Assembly (NCBI GenBank): GCA_023441965.1
Contig: JAEZNB010000035.1
Location: 1-43,252, forward strand
Source of the DNA: Bacillota bacterium
Lineage (GTDB): Bacteria > Bacillota > Clostridia > Lachnospirales > Lachnospiraceae
Direction: 5' to 3'
DNA length: 43,252 nt
The first letter of the stretch is position 1; each line of letters begins with the position of its first letter. Made by a program: the position numbers and the translations under genes. Below are positions 17,198 to 25,162 of the stretch, piece by piece. A model generated the notes under the pieces. It saw only the letters and a program-made list of their open reading frames with translations. It ran no database searches and was not told the origin of the DNA.

Positions 17198-17234
17198 ACA
17201 AAAAGAAAACTCCCAATGAATGATCATTGAGAGT
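17198..17234 (-). terminator. Rho-independent terminator of rpsU
   Basis: On the minus strand an 11-bp stem (ACTCTCAATGA / TCATTGGGAGT) with a 4-nt loop is followed by TTTCTTTTTG, ten bases after the rpsU stop. Confidence 0.92.
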
Positions 17235-17246
17235 TCTTATCATTGA

Positions 17247-17420
17247 TTAATATTTGCGTTTTCTTGCAGCTTCAGACTTCTTCTTACGTCTTACGCTCGG
17301 CTTCTCATAATGCTCCCTTTTGCGAATCTCCTGCTGAATACCGGCCTTCGCGCAGTTTCTTTTGAATCTGCGGAGAGCACTGTCTAAAGTCTCATTGTCT
17401 TTCACAATTACATTTGACAT
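17247..17420 (-). CDS. rpsU: 30S ribosomal protein S21
   Basis: S21 (57 residues) is a small basic protein of the 30S platform near the anti-Shine-Dalgarno region. MSNVIVKDNETLDSALRRFK, the CAKAGIQQEIRKREHYEKPS segment and the all-basic tail are diagnostic. The start at 17420 has AGGTG 7 nt upstream; an earlier ATG 24 codons up is in the leader and would give a foreign N-terminus. It is a single-gene unit with its own promoter (17500-17527), a leader hairpin and a strong terminator. In B. subtilis rpsU also precedes the yqfC-yqfD block. Confidence 0.97.
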   Translation of the reverse strand: MSNVIVKDNETLDSALRRFKRNCAKAGIQQEIRKREHYEKPSVRRKKKSEAARKRKY

Positions 17421-17442
17421 CGTCTCACACCTAACCTCCCTC

Positions 17443-17469
17443 CAGTTGTGTATTGTGCGTATACAACTG
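17443..17469 (-). promoter_or_regulatory. Hairpin in the rpsU 5' leader
   Basis: The leader carries CAGTTGTATA and TACACAACTG as near-perfect inverted arms (one A-C mismatch) around a 7-nt loop, immediately before the purine-rich ribosome binding site of rpsU. This may affect translation or mRNA stability. Confidence 0.5.
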
Positions 17470-17499
17470 TTTGGGTATTTTTTGAATAGCACTAAAAAG

Positions 17500-17527
17500 A
17501 TTATAACACATATTTCTATTTCGTCAA
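17500..17527 (-). promoter_or_regulatory. SigA-type promoter of rpsU
   Basis: TTGACG (17522-17527) and a perfect TATAAT (17500-17505) on the minus strand, with a 16-nt AT-rich spacer, give a leader of about 70 nt. Confidence 0.85.
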
Positions 17528-17556
17528 CAGTTTTTATCGCATAACCTGTGATAATC

Positions 17557-20199
17557 TTATGACAGCTGCACTTCTAATTTCTCTGCTGCTTTCGCGATTG
17601 CGGTGTCAATTCCGCCGGCATTTTTACCGCCGGCCTGAGCCATATTGGGCTTTCCGCCGCCGCCACCGCCGACAAAGGAAGCCAGCTCCTTAATCAGATT
17701 ACCGGAATGGGCACCCTTCGCCATCGCACCCTCACCGGCCATGGCCAGTAAGCTGACCTTGTCCGGTGCCGTGTAAGACGCAAGTACGATCACACCATCT
17801 CCCAGCTTCTCCTTCAGCTGGTCACCGAGATTACGAAGACCATTCATATCCAGTTCAGGCACCTTAGCTGCCAGCAGCTTCACTCCCTTAACCTCTGTTA
17901 CCTGATTCATGACATCACCCAGAGAGCTGTTCGCCAGCTTGCTCTTGAGCTTCTCATTTTCGGAACGAAGGGTCTTGATTTCTTCCAGATAACCTTCAAT
18001 CCTGTTGGTCAGCTGGGCAGGCTCTGTCTTCGCTGCCTTAGCGGCTGCATGAAGCTCAGCCTCCAGCTCTTTATAGAAGCTCAGTACGCCGTTACCGGTC
18101 AGGGCTTCAATTCTTCTGACACCGGCTGCGATACCGGTCTCGGATAAGATCTTAAATACTGTAATGACTCCTGTGTTGCTTACATGGGTACCGCCGCAAA
18201 GCTCCTTGCTGTATTCACCCATGGTAACTACCCGTACATTCTCTGTATACTTCTCGCCAAATAAGGCCATGGCGCCTTCCTTCTTGGCATCCTCCAGGTT
18301 CATGAGCTTCGTTTCAACCGGCAGGCTGTTCCCGATCTGTTCATTCACCAGTGCCTCTACCTGACTGATCTCATCAGCGGTTAGAGCAGAGAAATGGGTA
18401 AAGTCGAAACGCAGACGGTCCTCTGTTACCAGGGAGCCTGCCTGCTCCACATGGGAACCAAGCACGGTTCGAAGAGCCTTCTGTAAAAGATGGGTGGCAC
18501 TGTGATTCTTGGCGGTAGCTGCTCTCTGGGAAGCCTTCACCTCTAAGGTAACCTGTTCCTTTACCCGGAAGATTCCTTTCGTCACTGTACCGACATGACC
18601 AATTTTGCCGCCCTGCAGCTTGATGGTATCCTCTACCTCAAACTCTGCATCTGCTGTCCTTATGATTCCGGTATCGGCAGCCTGTCCGCCGCTGGTTGCA
18701 TAGAAGGGAGTCTCCTTCACCAAAATGCTTCCCTTCTGTCCTGCTACCAATTCCTCGGTAAGCTCTGTCTCAGTGGTCAGTACTGTGATTTCAGATTCAT
18801 GGATAAGCTTCTCATAACCTACAAATACTGAGCTGATGGAAGGATCAATCTGCTGATAAACAGTCTCCTCGGCACCCATGTAGTTCGTGGTCCCTCTGGC
18901 ACTTCTGGCAGTAACCCTCTGTACCTCCATCGCTTCCTTAAAGCCCTTCTCGTCGATCCGGTAGCCCTTCTCCTCTAAGATTTCCTTGGTCAGATCCAAG
19001 GGGAAGCCATAGGTATCATATAGTCGGAATACATCCTCCCCGGCAAGGAGATCGGATTTCTTCTGTTCCAGCTCCTTCGCCATTTCATTTAAAATGCTAA
19101 GTCCCTGGTCAATTGTCTTGGCAAATTTATCTTCTTCAATGGTCAGCAGCTTTAAGATATACTCCTTCTTCTCCTCCAGCTCCGGATAACCATCCTTACA
19201 TTCTGCAATGACGGTCTTGGAAAGCTCAGCTAAGAAGCTTCCCTCAATGCCTAAAAGTCTGCCATGTCTGGCTGCGCGGCGTAGCAGACGGCGGAACACA
19301 TAGCCTCTGCCCTCATTGGACGGGATGATACCATCGGAGGCCATAAAGGTAACGGACCGGATATGATCTGTAATCAGACGGATGGAGACATCCTTCTTGG
19401 CATCCTGCTGATAGGTAACCTTTGCAATGGCACATACCTTATCCCTGATCGCCCGCATGGTATCAATATCAAAGATGGAGCTTACATCCTGAACCACGGC
19501 TGCAAGTCTCTCCAGACCCATACCGGTATCAATGTTCTTATTCTCCAGCTCCGTATAATTACCGTTGCCATCCCCATTGAACTGGGTAAATACATTATTC
19601 CAGACCTCAATAAAGCGGTCACAGTCACAGCCCACCTCACAGCCGGGCTCACCACAGCCATATTTCTCACCACGGTCATAATAGATCTCGGAACAGGGAC
19701 CGCAGGGACCTGCGCCATGCTCCCAGAAATTATCGGCCTTGCCCATACGATAGATCCTGTTCGCCGCAATACCGATCTCCTTATTCCAGATATCGAAGGC
19801 CTCATCATCATCCTGATAAACGGACGGATAAAGGCGGTTCGGATCCAGACCGACCACCTGGGTCAGAAACTCCCAGGACCAGGCAATCGCTTCCCTCTTG
19901 AAATAATCTCCGAAGGAGAAATTACCGAGCATCTCAAAGAAGGTACCGTGTCTGGCAGTCTTACCGACATTTTCAATGTCACCGGTACGGATACACTTCT
20001 GGCAGGTAGCCACTCTCTTTCTCGGAGGGATTTCCTGTCCGGTAAAGTAAGGCTTTAAGGGCGCCATACCGGAGTTAATCAATAACAAACTGTTATCATT
20101 ATGGGGTATTAATGGAAAACTGTTTAATACCAGATGCTCCTTGCTTTCAAAAAAGTCCAGAAACATCTTTCTAAGTTCGTTTACACCGTAAGTTTTCAC
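17557..20199 (-). CDS. alaS: Alanyl-tRNA synthetase
   Basis: AlaS (880 residues) charges tRNA-Ala. The class II catalytic domain begins with RKMFLDFFESKEHL and contains GTFFEMLGNFSFGDYFK and GMGLERL. The editing domain has the zinc motif HSATHLLQ and, about 100 residues on, CGGTHV. The C-terminal part ends with the Gly-rich GGGGGGKPNMAQAGG segment of the C-Ala domain. The start codon is GTG at 20199 with AGGAGG 8 nt upstream. It follows hisFIE by 44 bases with no visible promoter or terminator, so it probably shares the histidine transcript; no T-box leader is present, which is notable because many Firmicutes alaS genes have one. Confidence 0.97.
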   Translation of the reverse strand: MKTYGVNELRKMFLDFFESKEHLVLNSFPLIPHNDNSLLLINSGMAPLKPYFTGQEIPPRKRVATCQKCIRTGDIENVGKTARHGTFFEMLGNFSFGDYFKREAIAWSWEFLTQVVGLDPNRLYPSVYQDDDEAFDIWNKEIGIAANRIYRMGKADNFWEHGAGPCGPCSEIYYDRGEKYGCGEPGCEVGCDCDRFIEVWNNVFTQFNGDGNGNYTELENKNIDTGMGLERLAAVVQDVSSIFDIDTMRAIRDKVCAIAKVTYQQDAKKDVSIRLITDHIRSVTFMASDGIIPSNEGRGYVFRRLLRRAARHGRLLGIEGSFLAELSKTVIAECKDGYPELEEKKEYILKLLTIEEDKFAKTIDQGLSILNEMAKELEQKKSDLLAGEDVFRLYDTYGFPLDLTKEILEEKGYRIDEKGFKEAMEVQRVTARSARGTTNYMGAEETVYQQIDPSISSVFVGYEKLIHESEITVLTTETELTEELVAGQKGSILVKETPFYATSGGQAADTGIIRTADAEFEVEDTIKLQGGKIGHVGTVTKGIFRVKEQVTLEVKASQRAATAKNHSATHLLQKALRTVLGSHVEQAGSLVTEDRLRFDFTHFSALTADEISQVEALVNEQIGNSLPVETKLMNLEDAKKEGAMALFGEKYTENVRVVTMGEYSKELCGGTHVSNTGVITVFKILSETGIAAGVRRIEALTGNGVLSFYKELEAELHAAAKAAKTEPAQLTNRIEGYLEEIKTLRSENEKLKSKLANSSLGDVMNQVTEVKGVKLLAAKVPELDMNGLRNLGDQLKEKLGDGVIVLASYTAPDKVSLLAMAGEGAMAKGAHSGNLIKELASFVGGGGGGKPNMAQAGGKNAGGIDTAIAKAAEKLEVQLS

Positions 20200-20243
20200 T
20201 GCTTTTGCCTCCTGCTTATGTGAATCATTTCATACTATGAGCA

Positions 20244-21512
20244 TTATTTTCTGTTCGCCAGCTCTGTGGTGATATCCTTCCAGTCCAGACCGCACTCTGC
20301 CATCAGAACCATCAGATGATACATAAAGTCCGCGATCTCATACCTCAATTCCTCTGAACCGGGATTCTTGGCAGCGATGATGATTTCCGCTGTTTCTTCA
20401 CCGCACTTCTTCAGGATCTTATCTAACCCCTTATCAAAGAGATAATTGGTGTAGGAACCCTGCTTCGGGTTCTTCTTCCGATCCATAATCACCCTGAAAA
20501 CCTCTTCAAATACATGGAAGGGGTCGGAATTCTTATATTCCTTCTCCATCAGATTGGTGTAGAAGCAGCTTTGGCTTCCCGTATGGCAAGCAGGTCCGAT
20601 CTGTCTTACCTTGGCAAGCAAGGTATCCTTATCACAGTCCAGACTCAGCTCCTTCACATACTGATAACAACCTGAGGTTTCACCCTTTAGCCAGATGCTC
20701 TTTCGGCTGCGGGAATAATAGGTCATCCTTCCGCCGGCAATAGTCTTATTATAAGCCTCCTCATTCATATACGCAAGCATTAATACCTCACCGCTCTTAT
20801 AATCCTGAGTGATAACCGGTATCAGCCCATGCGCGTCAGTCTTAAAATCAGAGAAGGGAAGCTTGCTTTCAAATACATTGACCTCGATTCCCTCCTGCTT
20901 CAGGGCATGCTTGGCCTTCATAATATCCTTATTCTCAAAGAAATTGGTGGCTACACCGGTCACATTGGCAATGGAAATCAGACTGAAGATATCATTTCTT
21001 ACCAGACTGTCTCTTATGGTGATAGGAAGGGGACACTCTTCAATGACTTTCGTTGTATTTGCTGAAAGAGCCACATGCTTCAGCAGGATTCCTCCCGCTC
21101 CATATGCTCTGATCTGCTCAAGAAGATTTTCCTCTTCAGACTCCAGACATTCTATCATATCCAGCTCAACCATGAGCTTTTCTGCACCGAAGCGTTCGGA
21201 AGCCTCAGAAATCAGCTTCTTGTTCTCCACTTGTGCATACTTCATGATCATGGAAGAAGCCCCGGTATAAAGAGCTTTTTTGATATCCTCGATCCGGCAG
21301 GCATAGCAGCCGATGATCAGGGGTATATCTATCACCTTATACAGTTCCTTGGCCAGACTAAGAAATTCCTCCCTGGATTTTAAATCCTTCGAGTAATTAT
21401 AGACCAGAAGCTCATCGGCACCACCGTCAGAATAGCTTTTGGCCAACTGAACCACCCTTGACAGGACTTCATTCTCCGCATTGATATAGGGAATAATTTT
21501 TTTAAATGACAT
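20244..21512 (-). CDS. hisIE: HisF-like/HisI/HisE fusion (phosphoribosyl-AMP cyclohydrolase and phosphoribosyl-ATP pyrophosphatase)
   Basis: A 422-residue fusion. Residues 1-212 resemble a HisF (beta-alpha)8 barrel (FKKIIPYINAEN, GGADEL, SERFGAEKLMVELD), but catalytic Asp11 is Asn11, the second Asp in the DRDGT motif is replaced (KHVALSANT), and the phosphate-binding Gly loops are lost. Residues about 222-325 are HisI, with metal ligands LDCDKDTLL and ACHTGSQSCF. Residues about 333-420 are HisE with EETAEIIIAAK. HisI and HisE look intact and carry out steps 2 and 3 of histidine synthesis; the HisF part is probably structural or regulatory. The ATG at 21512 has GGAGG 5 nt upstream. It is the last his gene, before alaS. 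Confidence 0.93.
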   Translation of the reverse strand: MSFKKIIPYINAENEVLSRVVQLAKSYSDGGADELLVYNYSKDLKSREEFLSLAKELYKVIDIPLIIGCYACRIEDIKKALYTGASSMIMKYAQVENKKLISEASERFGAEKLMVELDMIECLESEEENLLEQIRAYGAGGILLKHVALSANTTKVIEECPLPITIRDSLVRNDIFSLISIANVTGVATNFFENKDIMKAKHALKQEGIEVNVFESKLPFSDFKTDAHGLIPVITQDYKSGEVLMLAYMNEEAYNKTIAGGRMTYYSRSRKSIWLKGETSGCYQYVKELSLDCDKDTLLAKVRQIGPACHTGSQSCFYTNLMEKEYKNSDPFHVFEEVFRVIMDRKKNPKQGSYTNYLFDKGLDKILKKCGEETAEIIIAAKNPGSEELRYEIADFMYHLMVLMAECGLDWKDITTELANRK

Positions 21513-21538
21513 GATATCCTCCACCCTTTGAACTCCGC

Positions 21539-22267
21539 TTATCTTTTCGGATGTTCAAACATTATTACTGCTTTTCTGAATTCTATTTTATTCTCATATA
21601 GGGCCTTACCTATGATCGCTCCATATACATTGATTTCCTGCAGTAATTCCAGATCCTTCAGGGAGGAGATGCCCCCGGAGGCGATGATATTCAGTCCTGT
21701 TTCCTGAACCATTTCTTTTGTATGGGGTATATTGGGTCCCTGTAGCATGCCATCCTTTGATATGTCCGTATAAACGATGGTCTTCACTCCGGCTTTCTTC
21801 ATCTCCAAAGCCAGAGTAACTGCCTGATAGTTGCTTAAGGTTTCCCAGCCCTCAATCGCAACCATTCCGTTCTTGGCATCTATGCCGACAACGATTTTAT
21901 CCGCTCCGAAGGTCTGAACAGCTTCTTTGATAAAGCCCGGGTCCTTCACTGCCTTTGTTCCGATAATGACTCGGTCAATCCCTAAGGAAAGCTTGTGGTC
22001 AATATCCTTAATCGTACGGATACCGCCACCGACCTGTACCGGAATTTTCACCTCTCTCACAATATCACGGATTACTTCTTCATTCACGGAATGTCCTACC
22101 AAGGCTCCGTCAAGATCCACTAAATGGATAAAGGAAGCCCCATACGCTTCCCATTGCTTCGCCACCTTCAGAGGGACATCGGAATACACCAGTACATCAC
22201 GGAAGCTTCCTTGTCTTAATCTGACGCATTGGCCGTTTTTAATATCGATTGCCGGAAATAGTTTCAT
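21539..22267 (-). CDS. hisA: ProFAR isomerase HisA
   Basis: HisA (242 residues) performs the Amadori isomerisation of ProFAR to PRFAR, step 4 of histidine synthesis. The catalytic Asp8 lies in LFPAIDIKNGQCVRL, and the second Asp is in YTDISKDGMLQG. The VGGGIRT and IASGGISS phosphate loops are intact, unlike in the HisF-like domain next door. The start is taken as the ATG at 22267 with GAGAGG 9 nt upstream; an earlier ATG adds eight residues not typical of the family. HisA follows hisB and precedes hisIE by 26 bases. Confidence 0.96.
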   Translation of the reverse strand: MKLFPAIDIKNGQCVRLRQGSFRDVLVYSDVPLKVAKQWEAYGASFIHLVDLDGALVGHSVNEEVIRDIVREVKIPVQVGGGIRTIKDIDHKLSLGIDRVIIGTKAVKDPGFIKEAVQTFGADKIVVGIDAKNGMVAIEGWETLSNYQAVTLALEMKKAGVKTIVYTDISKDGMLQGPNIPHTKEMVQETGLNIIASGGISSLKDLELLQEINVYGAIIGKALYENKIEFRKAVIMFEHPKR

Positions 22268-22385
22268 GTTAACATGCCTCTCTATATTCATATTCTAATT
22301 CATGATTTGATTTCTCTTCGCTCCGGGGCATACCTCTTTGTATACCACAGGAAAAATGCTTATGGACTCCAGTAACTTTCATAGG

Positions 22386-22976
22386 TCAGATCGTTCCCTT
22401 GGTAGACAGTACTCCTTGAATGCGGGGATCCAGCGAACAGGCTTCATCCAGAGCCTTGGCAAAGGCTTTGAAGGCCGCCTCCACAACATGGTGATTATTG
22501 CCGCCATTGATTAACTTGATATGCAGATTCATACCGGCGGAGTAAGACAGGGCATAGAAGAATTCCTTCACCAGCTCCGTATCCAGGTAACCCACCTTGT
22601 CTACGGTGAAATTCAGATCATAGGACAGATAGGGACGACCGGACAGGTCAATGGCACACAAGACCAGGGCTTCATCCATGGGAAGCAGGAAGGAACCGTA
22701 CCTCTTAATACCCTCCTTCTCGGCGAGAGCACTTTTGATCGCCTGACCGAGCACGATGCCGGTGTCCTCGACGGTATGATGGGCATCCACATACAGGTCA
22801 CCCTTCACCACCAGCTTCAGGTCAAAAAACCCATGTCTGGCAAAGCTTTCAAGCATATGATTGAAGAATCCGATTCCGGTCTCAACCTGGGACTTTCCGC
22901 TTCCATCCAGATTAAGCTCCATATTGATTTCGGTCTCCTTCGTCTTCCGGTTGATAACCGCCATTCTGTTCTCCAT
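22386..22976 (-). CDS. hisB: Imidazoleglycerol-phosphate dehydratase HisB
   Basis: HisB (196 residues) is the monofunctional IGP dehydratase, step 6. The two metal-binding motifs are present as DAHHTVEDTG and NGGNNHHVVEAAFKA, and FNHMLESFARHG is conserved. There is no fused histidinol-phosphatase domain. The start is the ATG at 22976, where GGGAGG lies 6 nt upstream; the ATG two codons earlier directly abuts that site. A consensus promoter lies 52 bases upstream (23028-23055), so hisB may begin its own transcript. About 118 bases separate it from hisA. Confidence 0.96.
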   Translation of the reverse strand: MENRMAVINRKTKETEINMELNLDGSGKSQVETGIGFFNHMLESFARHGFFDLKLVVKGDLYVDAHHTVEDTGIVLGQAIKSALAEKEGIKRYGSFLLPMDEALVLCAIDLSGRPYLSYDLNFTVDKVGYLDTELVKEFFYALSYSAGMNLHIKLINGGNNHHVVEAAFKAFAKALDEACSLDPRIQGVLSTKGTI

Positions 22977-23027
22977 CTTCATCCTCCCTCTTATATCCCC
23001 TTGCATAAACCCTTATTTATTACAATT

Positions 23028-23055
23028 ATTATACAATAAGTAGAATATTTGTCAA
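23028..23055 (-). promoter_or_regulatory. Consensus SigA promoter before hisB
   Basis: A perfect TTGACA (23050-23055) and a perfect TATAAT (23028-23033) on the minus strand are separated by 16 nt in the hisD-hisB spacer. Confidence 0.85.
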
Positions 23056-23093
23056 ACGTAAATACTTAAGCGAAAGCAGACTACACCAATTTC

Positions 23094-24383
23094 TCAGCGG
23101 AATCTGACAGCGATGGAATTGGCATGAGCAGTAAGGCCCTCCGATAGGGCAAAGTTCTCGATATCCTTATGAATGGGCTCTAAGGCCTCCCTTGAATAAG
23201 CGATGATACTGGATTTCTTTATGAAATCATCCACTGACAGGGGCGAGAAAAATTTCGCTGTTCCATTGGTAGGAAGTACATGATTGGGTCCCGCCATATA
23301 ATCTCCGAGGGGTTCGCTGGAATATTCTCCGATAAAGATTGCACCCGCATTTTTTATCTTCGTCATGACCATAAAGGGGTCCTTCGTCATAATTTCCAGG
23401 TGCTCGGAGGCAATCTCATTCGTTACCTCGACCGCTTCCTCAAGATTCTTTGCCACCAGCAGATAGCCGTAATTATCCAGAGATTTCTGCAGAATTTCTT
23501 TTCTGCTTAGCATCTGCAGGAATTGCTCCACCTCTGCCGACACCTTCTCCGCCAGCTCCTTGCTGGTTGTAACCAGAATGGCAGAGGCCAGCTCATCATG
23601 CTCTGCCTGAGATAAGAGATCCGCAGCCACATAGGTCGGATTTGCGCTTTCATCGGCAAGAACCAGGATTTCACTGGGTCCTGCGATAGAATCGATGCTG
23701 ACATAGCCGTAAACTGCCTTCTTCGCCAGAGCCACATAGATATTTCCGGGGCCCACGATCTTATCCACCTTGGGAATGCTCTCAGTGCCGAAGGCCAGGG
23801 CTCCGATCGCCTGGGCTCCGCCAACCTTATAAATCTCGGTCACTCCGGCCTCCTTCGCAGCTACCAGAGTTCTGGCATAGACCTTTCCCTGTTGATCCGG
23901 AGGGGTTGTCATGACGATTCTCTTCACTCCTGCCACCCTGGCAGGAATCACATTCATCAATACTGAGGAAGGATACGCCGCCTTACCGCCCGGAACATAG
24001 ATACCTACAGTCCCGATCGGAGTTACCTTCTGTCCCAGTATTGTACCGTTCTCTGTCGTATCAAACCAGCTGTTCTGCCGCTGTTTGGCGTGGAAGCTCT
24101 CAATATTCTTCATTGCCTTCCGGATTACTTCGATTAACTCAGGTTCAACCTCCCGGTAGGCTTGTTCCATCTCTTCCTCTGTCACCTTGATGTTTTCCGC
24201 AGAAATTTCAACATGGTCAAACCTCTCTGTATACTCAAATAAAGCCGCATCCCCTCTGAACCTTACGTCTTCTAATATCTTGTTGACCGTTTCCATGTAA
24301 GCTTCATATTGATTCGGACTTCTTTTTAATAGTTCTGATAATATATTTATCTTCGTCTTATCATTCAATTCTATTATTCTCAT
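23094..24383 (-). CDS. hisD: Histidinol dehydrogenase HisD
   Basis: HisD (429 residues) oxidises histidinol to histidine with two NAD, the last step of the pathway. The zinc-ligand Gln and His are seen in LLSQAEHDELASA, the catalytic region in ASEHLEIMTKDP, and GPSEILVLAD and GPNHVLPT match the family. The start is the ATG at 24383 with GGGAGGAG about 9 nt upstream rather than an ATG six codons before it. It is separated from hisG by 128 bases that hold a tandem repeat (24453-24507). Confidence 0.97.
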   Translation of the reverse strand: MRIIELNDKTKINILSELLKRSPNQYEAYMETVNKILEDVRFRGDAALFEYTERFDHVEISAENIKVTEEEMEQAYREVEPELIEVIRKAMKNIESFHAKQRQNSWFDTTENGTILGQKVTPIGTVGIYVPGGKAAYPSSVLMNVIPARVAGVKRIVMTTPPDQQGKVYARTLVAAKEAGVTEIYKVGGAQAIGALAFGTESIPKVDKIVGPGNIYVALAKKAVYGYVSIDSIAGPSEILVLADESANPTYVAADLLSQAEHDELASAILVTTSKELAEKVSAEVEQFLQMLSRKEILQKSLDNYGYLLVAKNLEEAVEVTNEIASEHLEIMTKDPFMVMTKIKNAGAIFIGEYSSEPLGDYMAGPNHVLPTNGTAKFFSPLSVDDFIKKSSIIAYSREALEPIHKDIENFALSEGLTAHANSIAVRFR

Positions 24384-24452
24384 AGAGTCTGCTCCTCCCA
24401 TACCTATCTGAATTTCTTAATATGTTGTTTTTAATCTGGCCTTATATTTTAG

Positions 24453-24507
24453 CTCTTTATATCAGGCTTTTTATGTCAATCCTTGTATATCAGACTTTTA
24501 TCTCAAG
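24453..24507. repeat. Two imperfect tandem 27/28-base units between hisG and hisD
   Basis: On the minus strand TTGAGATAAAAGTCTGATAT is followed 28 bases later by TTGACATAAAAAGCCTGATA, both continuing into similar TATAMA sequence. The shared TATATCAG core lies at 24458-24465 and 24486-24493 on the plus strand. A TTGACA is present in the second copy but no correctly spaced -10 box. Confidence 0.7.
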
Positions 24508-24511
24508 CTTT

Positions 24512-25162
24512 TTACTGCCTGTTATCCTGCAGATAATCCTTCAAATCCCGGATGATCTTTGTTATTCTTTCATGCTCCATCTTCATAGAGACCTCATTGA
24601 CCACCATCCTGGCTGAGATATTGCAAATCTCCTCCAGAACGATCAAACCGTTCTCCCTTAAGGTGGAGCCGGTCTCAACGATGTCTACGATTACCTCCGA
24701 TAGCCCCACGATCGGTGCCAGCTCGATAGATCCGTTCAGCTTGATGATTTCCACCGTCTGATGCTTCTTATTATAGAAATAATCCTTGGCGATATTCGGA
24801 TACTTGGTTGCCACCCGAATCAGCTCTCCATGTAAGAGCTTATCCCTGGCGGCTTCCGGCCCTGCAACACACATTCTGCATTTACCGAGCCCCAGATCCA
24901 CCACCTCATACATCTTCCTGCCCTCTTCCAGAATCGTATCCTTACCTACCACCCCGATATCGGCAGCACCATATTCCACATAGGTCGGAACATCACTGGC
25001 CTTAGCCAGGAAGAACTTCAGCTTCAGCTCTTCATTTACAAAGATTAATTTCCGGGAGGACTTATCCTTCAGCTCCTCACAATGAATGCCAATCTTCTCC
25101 AGCACCTCCAGAGTATTCAATGCCAATCTGCCCTTCGCCAGAGCAAAGGTGATATATCTCAT
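24512..25162 (-). CDS. hisG: ATP phosphoribosyltransferase catalytic subunit, short form
   Basis: HisG (216 residues) joins ATP and PRPP in the first step of histidine synthesis. It starts MRYITFALAKGRLA and contains the PRPP-binding loop DIVETGSTLRENGL. It lacks the C-terminal regulatory domain of the 300-residue long form, so it needs HisZ, which is encoded directly upstream. The ATG at 25162 has AGGAGG upstream and overlaps the hisZ stop by 4 bases, giving coupled translation of the two subunits. Confidence 0.97.
   Translation of the reverse strand: MRYITFALAKGRLALNTLEVLEKIGIHCEELKDKSSRKLIFVNEELKLKFFLAKASDVPTYVEYGAADIGVVGKDTILEEGRKMYEVVDLGLGKCRMCVAGPEAARDKLLHGELIRVATKYPNIAKDYFYNKKHQTVEIIKLNGSIELAPIVGLSEVIVDIVETGSTLRENGLIVLEEICNISARMVVNEVSMKMEHERITKIIRDLKDYLQDNRQ

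Noticed and set aside
17513..17556. Terminator after alaS
   Set aside because: Only a 5-bp TTATC/GATAA stem is possible and no U-run follows; the signal is too weak to list.
19363..20058. Long plus-strand open frame (231 codons)
   Set aside because: It lies wholly inside alaS on the opposite strand, has no ribosome binding site and its translation has no recognisable domain.
20200..20243. T-box leader for alaS
   Set aside because: The spacer is 44 bases and has no T-box motif or terminator.
20809..21270. Plus-strand open frame of 153 codons
   Set aside because: Antisense to hisIE, whose domains are clear on the minus strand.
22268..22385. Missing hisH in the hisB-hisA spacer
   Set aside because: The 118-base spacer is too short and contains no glutamine amidotransferase motif, so this is not a decayed hisH that I can recognise.
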